Part shown: positions 50,840 to 59,097 of the stretch, piece by piece
Layout of the letters: each line of letters starts with the position of its first letter
How positions within the stretch are numbered: position 1 is the stretch's first letter
Assembly: GCA_039821645.1 (NCBI GenBank)
Contig: JBCBNU010000008.1
Coordinates: 1-64,000 of the forward strand
Reading direction: 5' to 3'
Origin: CALBPI01 sp039821645
GTDB taxonomy: Bacteria > Pseudomonadota > Gammaproteobacteria > Steroidobacterales > Woeseiaceae
DNA length: 64,000 nucleotides
Translations under genes and position numbers: made by a program
The notes under the pieces: model-generated
Told to the model about the DNA's origin: nothing
Database searches by the model: none
What the model saw: the letters and a program-made list of their open reading frames with translations, nothing else

Positions 50840-51940
50840 ATGACGTTCGACGTCATCGAAATCGGAGCAGAATCGCTCCACCAGATTCGTGAACCATGGG
50901 AGTCACTTACAGATCGCGCCACCGAGCCGTTGCTGTTCCAGTCTTGGCACTGGTGCAAAGCTTGGCTGGAGTGTCACTCAGATGCCTCGCGGGCCGAGCT
51001 CGAGCTAAAGCTGTTTGTGGCTAAGACGGAAGGCGGCGACTGGGTGGGTCTTGCACCACTCTTCATCCGACCAGTAAAGCGAATCGGCATCACGCTTCGA
51101 TGCCTTCAGTTTGTAGGTGGCGCATCCGGGATGCGCACGGTCTTCAGGACGGAGTACAACGATTTTCTCCTTGACGAAGCCCACGCTACAGCAGCGCGTG
51201 CGGCGTTGTGCGACGCGATAGTGCGTTGTCACGACTGGGATGAGTGGTCGCTGTCCGACATACCCGTCTGCGAAACGCTCGATGCAGTGAGTACTCGTCT
51301 GCGAGGCAAGGGGCGAATGACCGCAGATGAGTTGGGGTACAGGGCCGATCTGTCTGACGGCTTTGATGCGTACATCTCACAATTGCGCGGCAGCGCGCGC
51401 CGACAGCTGTTTAACAAACGCAAGCGCCTTGCAACCATTGGAGCAGTCCGTGTAAGCCACGTTTGCACCGAGCAATGGCCAGACTTTCTGGAAGCCATGA
51501 ACGATTTTCATACCAAGCGTTGGGGTCAACCGGTCATCGGGCCACTTCGCAGCCGGTTCCTGAATCTATTGTTGAACGAGGATGGCGAAAATGCGCCCAA
51601 GCAAGCCAGTAGCTTACTGATGGTGGACGAAACGCCGTACTCCGCCTTACTCGACATTGATTACCGGGGGCGGCGATACAACCTGCAGGCGGGCATCAAT
51701 GACTGCGCGTCATCAGCGATCAGTCCTGGGCTACTGCACTTTGGCTTCAGCATGGAGGATGCCGCAGACCGACAGCTTAGCGCCTATGAGTTTCTGATCG
51801 GTCGCGGCAAGCATGAGAACTACAAGCAGTCCATCGCTACACAAGAGATACGCGCACTCAGCCTGAACTTTCCGAGGCCACTTTGGCTACGCACGCTCTA
51901 CGCTGCCAACGATCGAATCAACCAGATCCTGGGACGTTAG
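50840..51940 (+). CDS. FemAB/CelD (BcsL)-like GNAT acyltransferase of a glycan locus
   Basis: A 366-residue protein with the CelD/BcsL architecture: an N-terminal half (LLFQSWHWCKAWLECH, then LKLFVAKTEGGDWVGLAPLFI) and a C-terminal acetyltransferase-6-like half (SARRQLFNKRKRLATIG, FHTKRWGQ, and PGLLHFGFSMEDAADRQLSAYEFLIGRGKHENYK). Members occur in cellulose and exopolysaccharide clusters, often with PEP-CTERM genes, and are thought to transfer an acyl or aminoacyl group. The ATG at 50840 has AGGAG seven bases upstream; the GTG at 50819 does not. It overlaps the convergent gene by four bases. The acceptor is unknown. Confidence 0.8.
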   Translation: MTFDVIEIGAESLHQIREPWESLTDRATEPLLFQSWHWCKAWLECHSDASRAELELKLFVAKTEGGDWVGLAPLFIRPVKRIGITLRCLQFVGGASGMRTVFRTEYNDFLLDEAHATAARAALCDAIVRCHDWDEWSLSDIPVCETLDAVSTRLRGKGRMTADELGYRADLSDGFDAYISQLRGSARRQLFNKRKRLATIGAVRVSHVCTEQWPDFLEAMNDFHTKRWGQPVIGPLRSRFLNLLLNEDGENAPKQASSLLMVDETPYSALLDIDYRGRRYNLQAGINDCASSAISPGLLHFGFSMEDAADRQLSAYEFLIGRGKHENYKQSIATQEIRALSLNFPRPLWLRTLYAANDRINQILGR

Positions 51941-53814
51941 TCGCGGACTCTGTTTTTCCAGCGCGGTGAGCGATAGAGCTCATCGACGAACGCGATATTT
52001 CCAGACTCAGCATAGGTGTGGATGCCAATGGCGCCGCTTCTGGTGCGAGGTGGAATATGCTCAAGCAGAACCTCTCGATAGTCGGTGGTCGACAGCGCTG
52101 TGACCTCCATGAAATTCAATCCGTAGCCGTAGCGATAGGTGCAATCCTGAGTCGGTCGAATCAGACGACCGTTTTTTTCGATCATTGCACCGCCCGGGCG
52201 CGAGGTCCTGCAATCGGAGACCACTGGGTTGAGTGGGTGCGCCTGCCACGGACCCACAAGATCCTCCGCAAAGTAGAGAAAACACTCATCCTGGGAAGAC
52301 ACCGCAGGGTGCGACTTCACGTTGGCGAACATCCACCACAGGCCATCACGTCGCAGCAGCGTCGCGTCCGACGCGTCAATGTCCTGCATTAGCACCGAGT
52401 GCAATGTCCACTCGTCGGGAAACGCGGTCGCCTTGTATAACTCGATCGTTTGGTTGGCTGACGTTTCTGGCAGCATGTAGTACTCGCCACTGACGTCGAG
52501 AATCTGCGGATAGGAAAGGTGATAAGGGCGCTGCAATATCATTCGTGTGCCGCCGTCAGGCCTGCCGTTGGCATCGAGGGACACTCGGGATAGATGCCCG
52601 AGTTTACGCCGGTCACAGTACTCCTCAAAAAACAGGAATCGTGATTCACCGCTGACATGAATAAACGGGTCTGCCCGATAAATCCGGTCGGGGTTGTGCT
52701 GGACTTCGGCGAGTCGTGTCTCGCCGGTCAGCGCAAATGGTGTGGCCCGACGCAATCGCCATCGCTGCTCAAACAAATTGTTATCGACAAGTGCAATCGC
52801 TTTGCGAAAAACAGCGCGCACAACGTACAGGCTGTATGCGAGTGCGCCAGGGTGTGGCGCCGAGAAATTGCGCTCGAAGGATTGGTCGACCCTGGTGCGA
52901 CAATCAGCGAAAAAGGCATTCGCCCCCAGCTGGCGCATACGCTGGACTGCCCGAGGGATACCAAACAGCATCTTCCAGTAATGGCGAGAGATGTTGTCTC
53001 TTGTCGAGTGGCGACTGGTTGCCATCCACGACTCCGCCAGAACGATTGGTGCGCGATCGGCAAACGTGACTGCGAGAGTGGATCGCGTCAGTGGCGCACC
53101 TTTGAGCACCGGCCAGAATCCAGCAGGGTAAGCCTGTGCGATGCCGGCGGGTGAACCGAGTAAAGACCAGACACCAAATCTGGCACTGGTAATCACTTCG
53201 GAGGGAACCGCTCGCAATCCACAATGCACAACCACATCGACATTCAGATCAACCAGGTGCTTGCGATCTGACTCCGAAAATGTGCCCGGAAGATCGACCA
53301 ATACCTCACTGTCGAGATCCGCATCGCAACGACGCCAGGCGTCGGCGAAAACGAGGTTCCGATCAACGAGCTTTCGGTAGCTCGCCATCAAACGCCGTCG
53401 CATGCCACGACGCAAGCGCCCGTCCTGCCATCGAGGCTTGCTGCCTGGAGTCCGTCCGCCACGTCTGCGATCGTGCGCAATCATCACACCAGCGATTTCG
53501 ACGCCATCATCCTGCGTGAAGCAATCCAGCAACTCGGCCACCCATGCAGGGATGGCGTATCGATCTAGAAAGAGTGCAACACGGGTTGGTAATTGTGATT
53601 CTTGTTCGCTCAACGCGTTCAAATCGCAGGTAGCTGAATGCCCAGAGTCTAATCGCTTCACGTGGGCGGCACGAGTCCGACCGGAGTGTCGGTTTCCCAA
53701 CGTGGTTGTCTGCATTCTGCGACAGACCGAAGAGCCCGCTGCTTTCAGAGGGTTGCGCAGTGCATCTCGGCAAGCGGTGACCGGCCTGTTTCTGTCTGAC
53801 GACACTTCGCCCAT
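51937..53814 (-). CDS. Formyltransferase-like / five-bladed glycan-enzyme-like fusion protein
   Basis: Up to 625 residues. Residues about 1-75 are basic and poorly conserved in appearance, so the real start may lie further in (for example near residue 68 or 76, where RVALFLDRYAIPAWVAEL begins). Residues about 76-280 resemble the N-terminal fold of formyltransferases (VDVVVHCGLRAVPSEVITSARFGVWSLLGSP). Residues about 350-625 carry repeated blade-like motifs (DPFIHVSGESRFLFFEEY, LSYPQILDVSGEYYMLPETSANQTIELYKA and LWWMFANV) as in the glucosamine inositolphosphorylceramide transferase N-terminal domain family. The fusion occurs in surface-glycan regions; its chemistry is unproven. It diverges from the riboswitch-led lipoprotein gene. 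Confidence 0.62.
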   Translation of the reverse strand: MGEVSSDRNRPVTACRDALRNPLKAAGSSVCRRMQTTTLGNRHSGRTRAAHVKRLDSGHSATCDLNALSEQESQLPTRVALFLDRYAIPAWVAELLDCFTQDDGVEIAGVMIAHDRRRGGRTPGSKPRWQDGRLRRGMRRRLMASYRKLVDRNLVFADAWRRCDADLDSEVLVDLPGTFSESDRKHLVDLNVDVVVHCGLRAVPSEVITSARFGVWSLLGSPAGIAQAYPAGFWPVLKGAPLTRSTLAVTFADRAPIVLAESWMATSRHSTRDNISRHYWKMLFGIPRAVQRMRQLGANAFFADCRTRVDQSFERNFSAPHPGALAYSLYVVRAVFRKAIALVDNNLFEQRWRLRRATPFALTGETRLAEVQHNPDRIYRADPFIHVSGESRFLFFEEYCDRRKLGHLSRVSLDANGRPDGGTRMILQRPYHLSYPQILDVSGEYYMLPETSANQTIELYKATAFPDEWTLHSVLMQDIDASDATLLRRDGLWWMFANVKSHPAVSSQDECFLYFAEDLVGPWQAHPLNPVVSDCRTSRPGGAMIEKNGRLIRPTQDCTYRYGYGLNFMEVTALSTTDYREVLLEHIPPRTRSGAIGIHTYAESGNIAFVDELYRSPRWKNRVRD

Positions 53815-54035
53815 TTTGGGCTTCTGAATAGCAAAACTCGCAATCGGTGCAAAAACAGGCAGTTAGATGCAAATCTGCGCGTCTGAAATTTGTGGCACAA
53901 AAGTTGCTTTACTTAACTTGGATTCGAAGCGCGTCGAGCCTGCACATCGTGGTTTTTGACGCGAGCATTACGTGACACAAGCCTCAATTCGACGCTATGG
54001 CGCTGTCGGCGCGATCACAGGGTCGGCACACTAAG
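53815..54035. other. Gene-free leader and promoter region ahead of the riboswitch
   Basis: No gene is seen between the divergent start at 53814 and the aptamer at 54040. The segment 53870-53930 is richer in A and T than its surroundings (for example AAAAGTTGCTTTACTTAACTTGG) and probably holds the promoter for the downstream lipoprotein gene, but no box is convincing. A 65-codon frame (53997-54194) crosses the riboswitch and is not taken as a gene. Confidence 0.5.
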
Positions 54036-54128
54036 CGGCAGTTGAAAAGGCATAACCGTCGAAAGGCGGCGACGCAAAGCTACCGGTCTACAGGCGAGAG
54101 CCCACGACGGCGGAGTTACCAAACTCGG
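54036..54128 (+). promoter_or_regulatory. Cyclic di-GMP-I (GEMM) riboswitch
   Basis: The aptamer is in standard order. P1 is AGTTG (54040-54044) with CAAACT (54120-54125, one bulged A). P2 is CCGTC-GAAA-GGCGG (54056-54069) with its GAAA tetraloop. Then comes the conserved GACGCAAAGC core (54071-54080). P3 starts with CTACCGGTC and returns with GACGGCGGAG, around a GGC-GAGA-GCC hairpin. The GTTACC tail follows. Right after it, GAGAGGCA-GCCC-TGCTTCTC (54129-54148) is an 8-bp hairpin that may be the switching part; no T-run follows, so control may be at translation. The first gene downstream starts at 54213. Confidence 0.87.
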
Positions 54129-54212
54129 GAGAGGCAGCCCTGCTTCTCTGTCTGCCGAAAACCGTGTATCCCAGCGTTCGTCGTCTCGACCTGACCAGGT
54201 GAAACAACGAGC

Positions 54213-55553
54213 ATGACACGCCGTATTCTCAGTCAGACAAAGCGATTTCCCACTCTGCTCGCGGTAGCGGGTTGTTCACTTGCTCTCGCGGCCTGCTCGG
54301 GCAGCGAAGATGCAACCGAGAACACGATTTTGGACGGTGGTGCTGGACCCACACCGACTCCAGTCGACAGCCAGCCGCCTCAGATCAGCATTTTGACGCC
54401 CGACGACGACGGGCGTGCCGAGACCAGCTCGACGGTTATTTCGCTGACCGGGCAAGCCTCGGACAATGTAGATGTTCAGAGCTTGGGATGGTCGAGCAAT
54501 CGCGGCGATAGCGGTGACATCACCGTATCGTCCAACTGGATCAGTCCGCAAATATCGGTCTTCTCCGGCAGCAACGTGATCACGGTGACCGCCGAAGACG
54601 CCGCTGGCAACACCGCCAGTGACACGATCACGATTGTGTTCGAGCCCAATTCGGCGCCGGAACCCGCGATGGGGATGGTGAGCTTCAATCCTGATCTCAC
54701 CAACCCGATCCGACTCGCAGACAACACGATTTCACGGCAGTTCGCCTATTTGTTTTTCGAACCCAATTCAGAGTGGATTGATCGCGGCGTCAGCCGAGTG
54801 GAGTTTTCGTGCTGCCGCTCGGTTACCGGCACGCCCGAACCACATTTGCCGACCGTCACCGACAGCGCGGCGCCGTGGGCGTTACCCATCGACCTCGTTC
54901 AGTTCGCAGCGGGCACGCGACGCGAGCTCTCCATCGATGTGATTTTCGCGGACAATGGCGAACGAGTGACGCAGCGAGTCGAATTCAACCTGGCGACCGC
55001 GAGTGGCGGCAACAACCGTGCACCGATCATCAGTGGCAACGCGCCTGGGACGGTCGTTGCGGGCGAAAACTACAGCTTCGTGCCGACGGCGAGCGATCCG
55101 GATGGCGACATGCTGACCTTTAGCGTGAGCAACCTGCCCCGCTGGGCATCGTTCGATCCGGTGACCGGCGAGATTTCGGGCACACCGGCCAACGGTGATG
55201 TTGGTCTGTTTCGTAATATTCGAATTCGCGTCTCCGATGGCATCAATACCGTGTCGCTGCCGCGTTTCGATGTGCAAGTCGATGCGGTGGCACTGCGTTC
55301 GGTGACGCTTAACTGGACGCCACCGACGCGTCGCGAGGACGGCTCACCGCTCAACGGCCTTTCGGGATATCAGGTCTACTACGGCCAGGTATCGGGCGTT
55401 TATCCGAACCGCAGATCGGTCAACGACGGCTCGATTTCGAGCTTCACGCTCGACAGCCTCCAGCCGGGAACGTGGTACGTAGCGATCACCTCGATAGACA
55501 ACAACGGACTGGAAAGTGCGCTGTCGAATGAGGTCGCCAAACAGGCGCAATAA
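54213..55553 (+). CDS. Riboswitch-controlled lipoprotein with Ig-like and FN3 domains
   Basis: A 446-residue lipoprotein; the lipobox LAAC puts the lipid at about Cys28. The segments are a Pro/Thr-rich linker, a bacterial Ig-like domain (IVSLTGQASDNVDVQSLGWSSN, then NVITVTAEDAAGNTASDTITI), a central beta-rich part with adjacent cysteines (FSCCRS), a putative He_PIG/cadherin-like domain (TASDPDGDMLTFSVSNLPRWASFDPVTGEISGTP), and a C-terminal fibronectin type III domain (SVTLNWTPPTR, then LQPGTWYVAITSIDNNGLESALSNEV). It stands behind a c-di-GMP riboswitch, so its level probably tracks biofilm state. It may be an adhesin or matrix protein. It has a weak ribosome site. Confidence 0.85.
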   Translation: MTRRILSQTKRFPTLLAVAGCSLALAACSGSEDATENTILDGGAGPTPTPVDSQPPQISILTPDDDGRAETSSTVISLTGQASDNVDVQSLGWSSNRGDSGDITVSSNWISPQISVFSGSNVITVTAEDAAGNTASDTITIVFEPNSAPEPAMGMVSFNPDLTNPIRLADNTISRQFAYLFFEPNSEWIDRGVSRVEFSCCRSVTGTPEPHLPTVTDSAAPWALPIDLVQFAAGTRRELSIDVIFADNGERVTQRVEFNLATASGGNNRAPIISGNAPGTVVAGENYSFVPTASDPDGDMLTFSVSNLPRWASFDPVTGEISGTPANGDVGLFRNIRIRVSDGINTVSLPRFDVQVDAVALRSVTLNWTPPTRREDGSPLNGLSGYQVYYGQVSGVYPNRRSVNDGSISSFTLDSLQPGTWYVAITSIDNNGLESALSNEVAKQAQ

Positions 55554-55583
55554 CTCTGCAAAAACCGTGAGTTGCGCAAACCT

Positions 55584-55609
55584 GCGCCGCGAAAACAGCG
55601 CGGATTTTT
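55584..55609 (+). terminator. Likely intrinsic terminator after the Ig/FN3 lipoprotein gene
   Basis: CCGCG (55587-55591) pairs with CGCGG (55599-55603) around an AAAACAG-type loop, and TTTTT follows at 55605-55609, about 45 bases after the stop. The stem is short, so the call is moderate. Confidence 0.6.
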
Positions 55610-55756
55610 GCACGTTGCTTGAAACATGCCTGCTAAGTTACTGACGCCAATACACTAAATTGCTGCCGGTTTTTTTCGACAGTTGAGACCGGCGCATCTA
55701 GACCCGCATCATTCTGTCATGCGATTAAACATATTCCTCTTGCGGAGGTTCGATCA

Positions 55757-56194
55757 ATGATGTCGACAACCACCGCACACGGGTTGTTTTGTGCCCGTGC
55801 AACGCTCGTCGGCGCTGCAGCGCTGCTGTCCGTTATGCTTGCCGCCTGTGGTGGCGGTGGCGGCGGTAACCCGGATAGCCGCACGGTTAGCACAGGCTCA
55901 CCGAGCGGCTCCGGTGGTACCCCACCGCCGACGAACGGAAACATTGAGGTCGCGTGGACCCCGCCAACGGCGAAGGTCGACGGAACGGCGCTCACCGATC
56001 TTGCGGGGTATCGTTTCTATCTCGGTCGCGAGAGCGGGCGATACAGCGAAATGGTTCCGGTCAACAATCCTGGGCTCTCGCGATTGGTTCTGGAAAACCT
56101 CGAGGGCGGTACGTGGTTCGTGGCAATGACCTCCATGCGTCGCAATGGCGTGGAGAGTGATCTATCTAACGAGGTGGCAAAATCCACCAACTAA
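55757..56194 (+). CDS. Small FN3-domain lipoprotein, paralogue of the upstream one
   Basis: A 145-residue protein. It has a long signal peptide and the lipobox LAAC (Cys at about 31), then a glycine/serine/proline linker and one fibronectin type III domain (IEVAWTPPTAKVDGTALTDLAGYRFYLG, then LENLEGGTWFVAMTS, NGVESDLSNEVAKS). The domain matches the C-terminal FN3 of the preceding gene in sequence and in its closing LSNEVAK motif, so the two arose by duplication. GGAGG lies eight bases ahead of the ATG. It has no riboswitch of its own that I can see. The gap upstream (55620-55756) has an inverted repeat GCCGGT/ACCGGC at 55664-55694. Confidence 0.8.
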   Translation: MMSTTTAHGLFCARATLVGAAALLSVMLAACGGGGGGNPDSRTVSTGSPSGSGGTPPPTNGNIEVAWTPPTAKVDGTALTDLAGYRFYLGRESGRYSEMVPVNNPGLSRLVLENLEGGTWFVAMTSMRRNGVESDLSNEVAKSTN

Positions 56195-56198
56195 AGCC

Positions 56199-57335
56199 CT
56201 AGTCAACCGCATCCTGCAGTACGCAGACGGTCTGGTCGATGTCGACATTCTTGACGTGCGAGTGAATCGGCAGCGTCAATATCCGATCCGCAAAGTCGCT
56301 AGCACTTCCCAGCGAATCCTGCACAACGACATGTTCGTTAGTGCCGGGAATCTCATTCACAGGACGCGGATATAGCCGAGTTGCCCCGAGCCCAAGGCGC
56401 TCAAGGCGATTGAGTGCAAACTCCCGAGCCTCAGATGAAGGCGCCAAGACGGTGTAACGCAACAGGCTGCGTGATGCATCCGCTTTGCACTCGCTGGGCA
56501 AGTCGCGCCATTCGGGCACTGACGAGAGACCTGCGGACCATAAGGCGCGCCGTGCTTCGAAATCAGTTGCCCGAAGATGTTGCGCTATGCCTGTGGCCAC
56601 CGCAGCAATGCCGCCAGCATCCAACGTCGCCAGGCGGTGGAGCGGGTGGAAAACCGTCTCGCCGATGCTGAGACCCGGCAGCCGGAGCAACACCGAGTAG
56701 GCGCGAGGGTGAATCAACAGATTGTAGGCGAGACGCTTCAGCGCCGAGGGCGCCGAAACAGCGCCGCTCGTCGCAACGCCTTCCACAGACGCTTCCAGCG
56801 CACTATCAGCAACCCATAGCGCACCGCCGACCAAGGCGCTGGCCGGTTTGCCACGGCCGAAGCTGAATACCAGTGCATCCGAGCAGCGCATCGCGATATC
56901 GCTTGGCGGATATGCCTGGCAGTGGTCATAAACCAGAGGCAGACCCACCGAGTCACAAAGGACACGCAGATCAGCCAGACGCTCGTCGATGCCTTGGAAA
57001 TTCACGGCAACCAACGCGACCGCGTTCGGGCTCAGCGCACCCTTAAGCGCGGTCAGCGACATCCAGGGTCGGTCGCGCTCAAGGTCAACAAGTACCGCCT
57101 TAGCACCTGCAAAAGCGATAGCGCTAACGACATCGGGGCAAGTGTAGGCTGGCATGATGATTTCAGGTGTCCCTATCACCGAGCTGCGCTGGATGATTGC
57201 CTTCAGGATTGCGGCGAGCGCCATTGTCCCCGAGCCAAAGAAACTGAGATCACGCCCTGCCAGTGGCTCCAGGTCCGCACCGCCGCTTGCCGGTATCGCC
57301 TCGCCGACAGGCCTAAGCGCGCGCAAGTGCTTCAC
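56199..57335 (-). CDS. DegT/DnrJ-like aminotransferase-fold protein
   Basis: A 378-residue PLP-fold protein of the DegT/DnrJ/EryC1 type, often acting on nucleotide sugars. Signs are IIMPAYTCPDVVSAIAFAGAKAVLVDLE, LVAVNFQGIDERLADLRVLC, LVYDHCQAYPP, a lysine in VFSFGRGKPASALVGG that would bind PLP, and YTVLAPSSEARE near the C-terminus. In some EPS clusters such proteins lack full activity. It starts at GTG 57335, three bases after the upstream gene, as the last gene of a five-gene minus-strand operon with sulfotransferases and a glycosyltransferase. It may supply an amino sugar. Confidence 0.75.
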   Translation of the reverse strand: MKHLRALRPVGEAIPASGGADLEPLAGRDLSFFGSGTMALAAILKAIIQRSSVIGTPEIIMPAYTCPDVVSAIAFAGAKAVLVDLERDRPWMSLTALKGALSPNAVALVAVNFQGIDERLADLRVLCDSVGLPLVYDHCQAYPPSDIAMRCSDALVFSFGRGKPASALVGGALWVADSALEASVEGVATSGAVSAPSALKRLAYNLLIHPRAYSVLLRLPGLSIGETVFHPLHRLATLDAGGIAAVATGIAQHLRATDFEARRALWSAGLSSVPEWRDLPSECKADASRSLLRYTVLAPSSEAREFALNRLERLGLGATRLYPRPVNEIPGTNEHVVVQDSLGSASDFADRILTLPIHSHVKNVDIDQTVCVLQDAVD

Positions 57336-57338
57336 CCG

Positions 57339-57950
57339 TCATCGATCGCCTCGGCCGAACCATCGAACCAGCCGGCGACGGATACGCTTCAGGATTGGCT
57401 CTGCCCGCCGTGATTCGGCGGTATTCGCGCGTGGAAATGGTTTAGCGGGCACCTGATGCCCAAGAAAGCCGCATAACGCTTGCCATCCATCTCCCGCAGT
57501 CAAGTCCATGATCAGCAAATCGTCGGGCCGGTCTTTAAAGTACTCACGAACTTCTTGCCCGTGTTGCCGGTAACGTTCGAGGTAAATCGATTCATTACCC
57601 TCTGGAGCACCTGCATCGGCACCGTAGATCATCTTGCGCATGGGAGTTGTTCGGGTACCAAAGTGCTTCACCTGGCTTCGAACCCATCCGTCAGCATCAC
57701 GCTCGGTCAGGACAAATTTGCTGCCGGGATAACGCGCATCCAGCTCTTTGAAAACGATCGGCCAAGGGTTGTCCTGAAACGCATCGTACTCGGTAACGGC
57801 CTGCTCGATGATCGACCAGAGGTTCTCGGCAATATCCGGATCATGCACGCCGTTCGGCCCGGTTACTCGATACCCGAGTTCGCGCAGCGCCACCGTCATA
57901 CTGGAGGTGCCGGTCTTGTGAAACCCGATGCAGAAAACCTTGGCCTTCAT
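57339..57950 (-). CDS. Sulfotransferase-family protein
   Basis: A 203-residue sulfotransferase-like protein from ATG 57950 (GGGGAG about eight bases ahead). It has the 5'-phosphosulfate loop FCIGFHKTGTSSMTVAL at the N-terminus, and the segment KFVLTERDADGWVRSQVKHFG that carries the 3'-phosphate-binding R..S pattern. It would transfer sulfate from PAPS to a sugar or other hydroxyl, or act on another substrate if the donor differs. It is short for the family. A longer frame upstream has no clear start and overlaps the glycosyltransferase gene, so it is rejected. Confidence 0.78.
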   Translation of the reverse strand: MKAKVFCIGFHKTGTSSMTVALRELGYRVTGPNGVHDPDIAENLWSIIEQAVTEYDAFQDNPWPIVFKELDARYPGSKFVLTERDADGWVRSQVKHFGTRTTPMRKMIYGADAGAPEGNESIYLERYRQHGQEVREYFKDRPDDLLIMDLTAGDGWQALCGFLGHQVPAKPFPRANTAESRRAEPILKRIRRRLVRWFGRGDR

Positions 57951-57963
57951 CACTCTAGCTCCC

Positions 57964-59097
57964 CTACCGCACCGACGGCTTCCACGTCGTGATTCGCTTC
58001 CCGCGAACAAACTGAATCGCGGCGAGCCCGATTGCCGCATTCACCTGGGCAAAGAAGAACACGACGCGCATCAGCCCACTTTCACGCAATACGGGGGCAA
58101 CCCAGGCCATCAATGCCGCGCCGTAGAACAGCAATTGCGCGACCAAGGCCAGCAGGACCAAAGGGGACTTCGGTACAAGCAATGTCGAGACAGCCAGTGC
58201 GAGGAGAAACCACGGGACCAGCCAGCGCATGATCTTGTGACTCCACACTTGAAACGCGAACCAACCCATCTTCGGGAAGCTCAACACCACAGGAGCACGC
58301 GCCACTGCAGTCATCCCTCGAATCACCGTGCGCACCTTGCGCTGAAACTCTTTCGCAGGATTCTTGATGTCTTTGTAGACGCCGATCACCGCCGGACTGG
58401 ACACCGCGACGAGACCCTGGCGGGCGCAATTGAGTGCCGTGTTGAAGTCGCTGGGCGACACAATATCCCAGTCACGACACACGCTTGCTCGCGCTGCGAA
58501 AAAAGAGCCACTCAGTCCCACCAGCCCGGCCAATCGAGACTCCTGCGCCCTCAGCCACATCTCATAGCGTACGTACAATCCTTCGCCGGCCACCTCACCA
58601 TCATCGGTGATAAAGCGGTCTTCGCTCGAAACCGCGCCGACGGTTGGGTCACGAAATACGTCGACGAGATTGCGGATGGCTTCCACCGGAACCGACGTTG
58701 CTGCATCCGAAAACACGAGGATGTCGCCTGTCGCCGCCTTGACCGCAAGCGATTGCGCGTACTCTTTACCAAGATGCTCGTCGGCGCGAACCAAAGTGAC
58801 CCCTTCAGTGCGGCTGACAATCTCATCGGTTTCATCTGTCGAACAATCCGATGCGACGAGAATCTCAAATCGATCATCGGGATAATCGATAGCGAGGCTA
58901 TTGGCGAGCTTCTCCTCGATACGGGCCGCTTCATTGTGCGCCGCGATAATCAATGTCACCGAAGGTAGCGCGTCTTCCGTTGCAGCACCGGGCTCGCGCT
59001 TCGGCAACAACATCAGAATCAGGGGGTACAGGAAGTAGCTATAGACGGCACAAATCGCCAAAAAAACCACCAGCGCATCGGTCCAAAATGTACTCAT
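57964..59097 (-). CDS. Membrane-bound family 2 glycosyltransferase
   Basis: A 377-residue glycosyltransferase. An N-terminal helix (ALVVFLAICAVYSYFLYPLILML) is followed by the GT-A domain (VTLIIAAHNEAARIEEKL, then ILVASDCSTDETDEIV and the DXD-like region ILVFSDAAT), acceptor motifs VGAVSSEDRF and a GSFFAARASV stretch, and then three or four C-terminal helices. It would build a surface glycan at the inner membrane from a nucleotide sugar. The start at 59097 overlaps the upstream stop as ATGA, with GGAG ahead. It resembles cellulose-synthase-like and hyaluronan-synthase-like transferases in its helix layout. Confidence 0.88.
   Translation of the reverse strand: MSTFWTDALVVFLAICAVYSYFLYPLILMLLPKREPGAATEDALPSVTLIIAAHNEAARIEEKLANSLAIDYPDDRFEILVASDCSTDETDEIVSRTEGVTLVRADEHLGKEYAQSLAVKAATGDILVFSDAATSVPVEAIRNLVDVFRDPTVGAVSSEDRFITDDGEVAGEGLYVRYEMWLRAQESRLAGLVGLSGSFFAARASVCRDWDIVSPSDFNTALNCARQGLVAVSSPAVIGVYKDIKNPAKEFQRKVRTVIRGMTAVARAPVVLSFPKMGWFAFQVWSHKIMRWLVPWFLLALAVSTLLVPKSPLVLLALVAQLLFYGAALMAWVAPVLRESGLMRVVFFFAQVNAAIGLAAIQFVRGKRITTWKPSVR

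Noticed and set aside
53997..54194. 65-codon frame across the region before the Ig/FN3 lipoprotein gene
   Set aside because: It overlies the riboswitch aptamer, has no ribosome site and encodes a basic low-complexity peptide.
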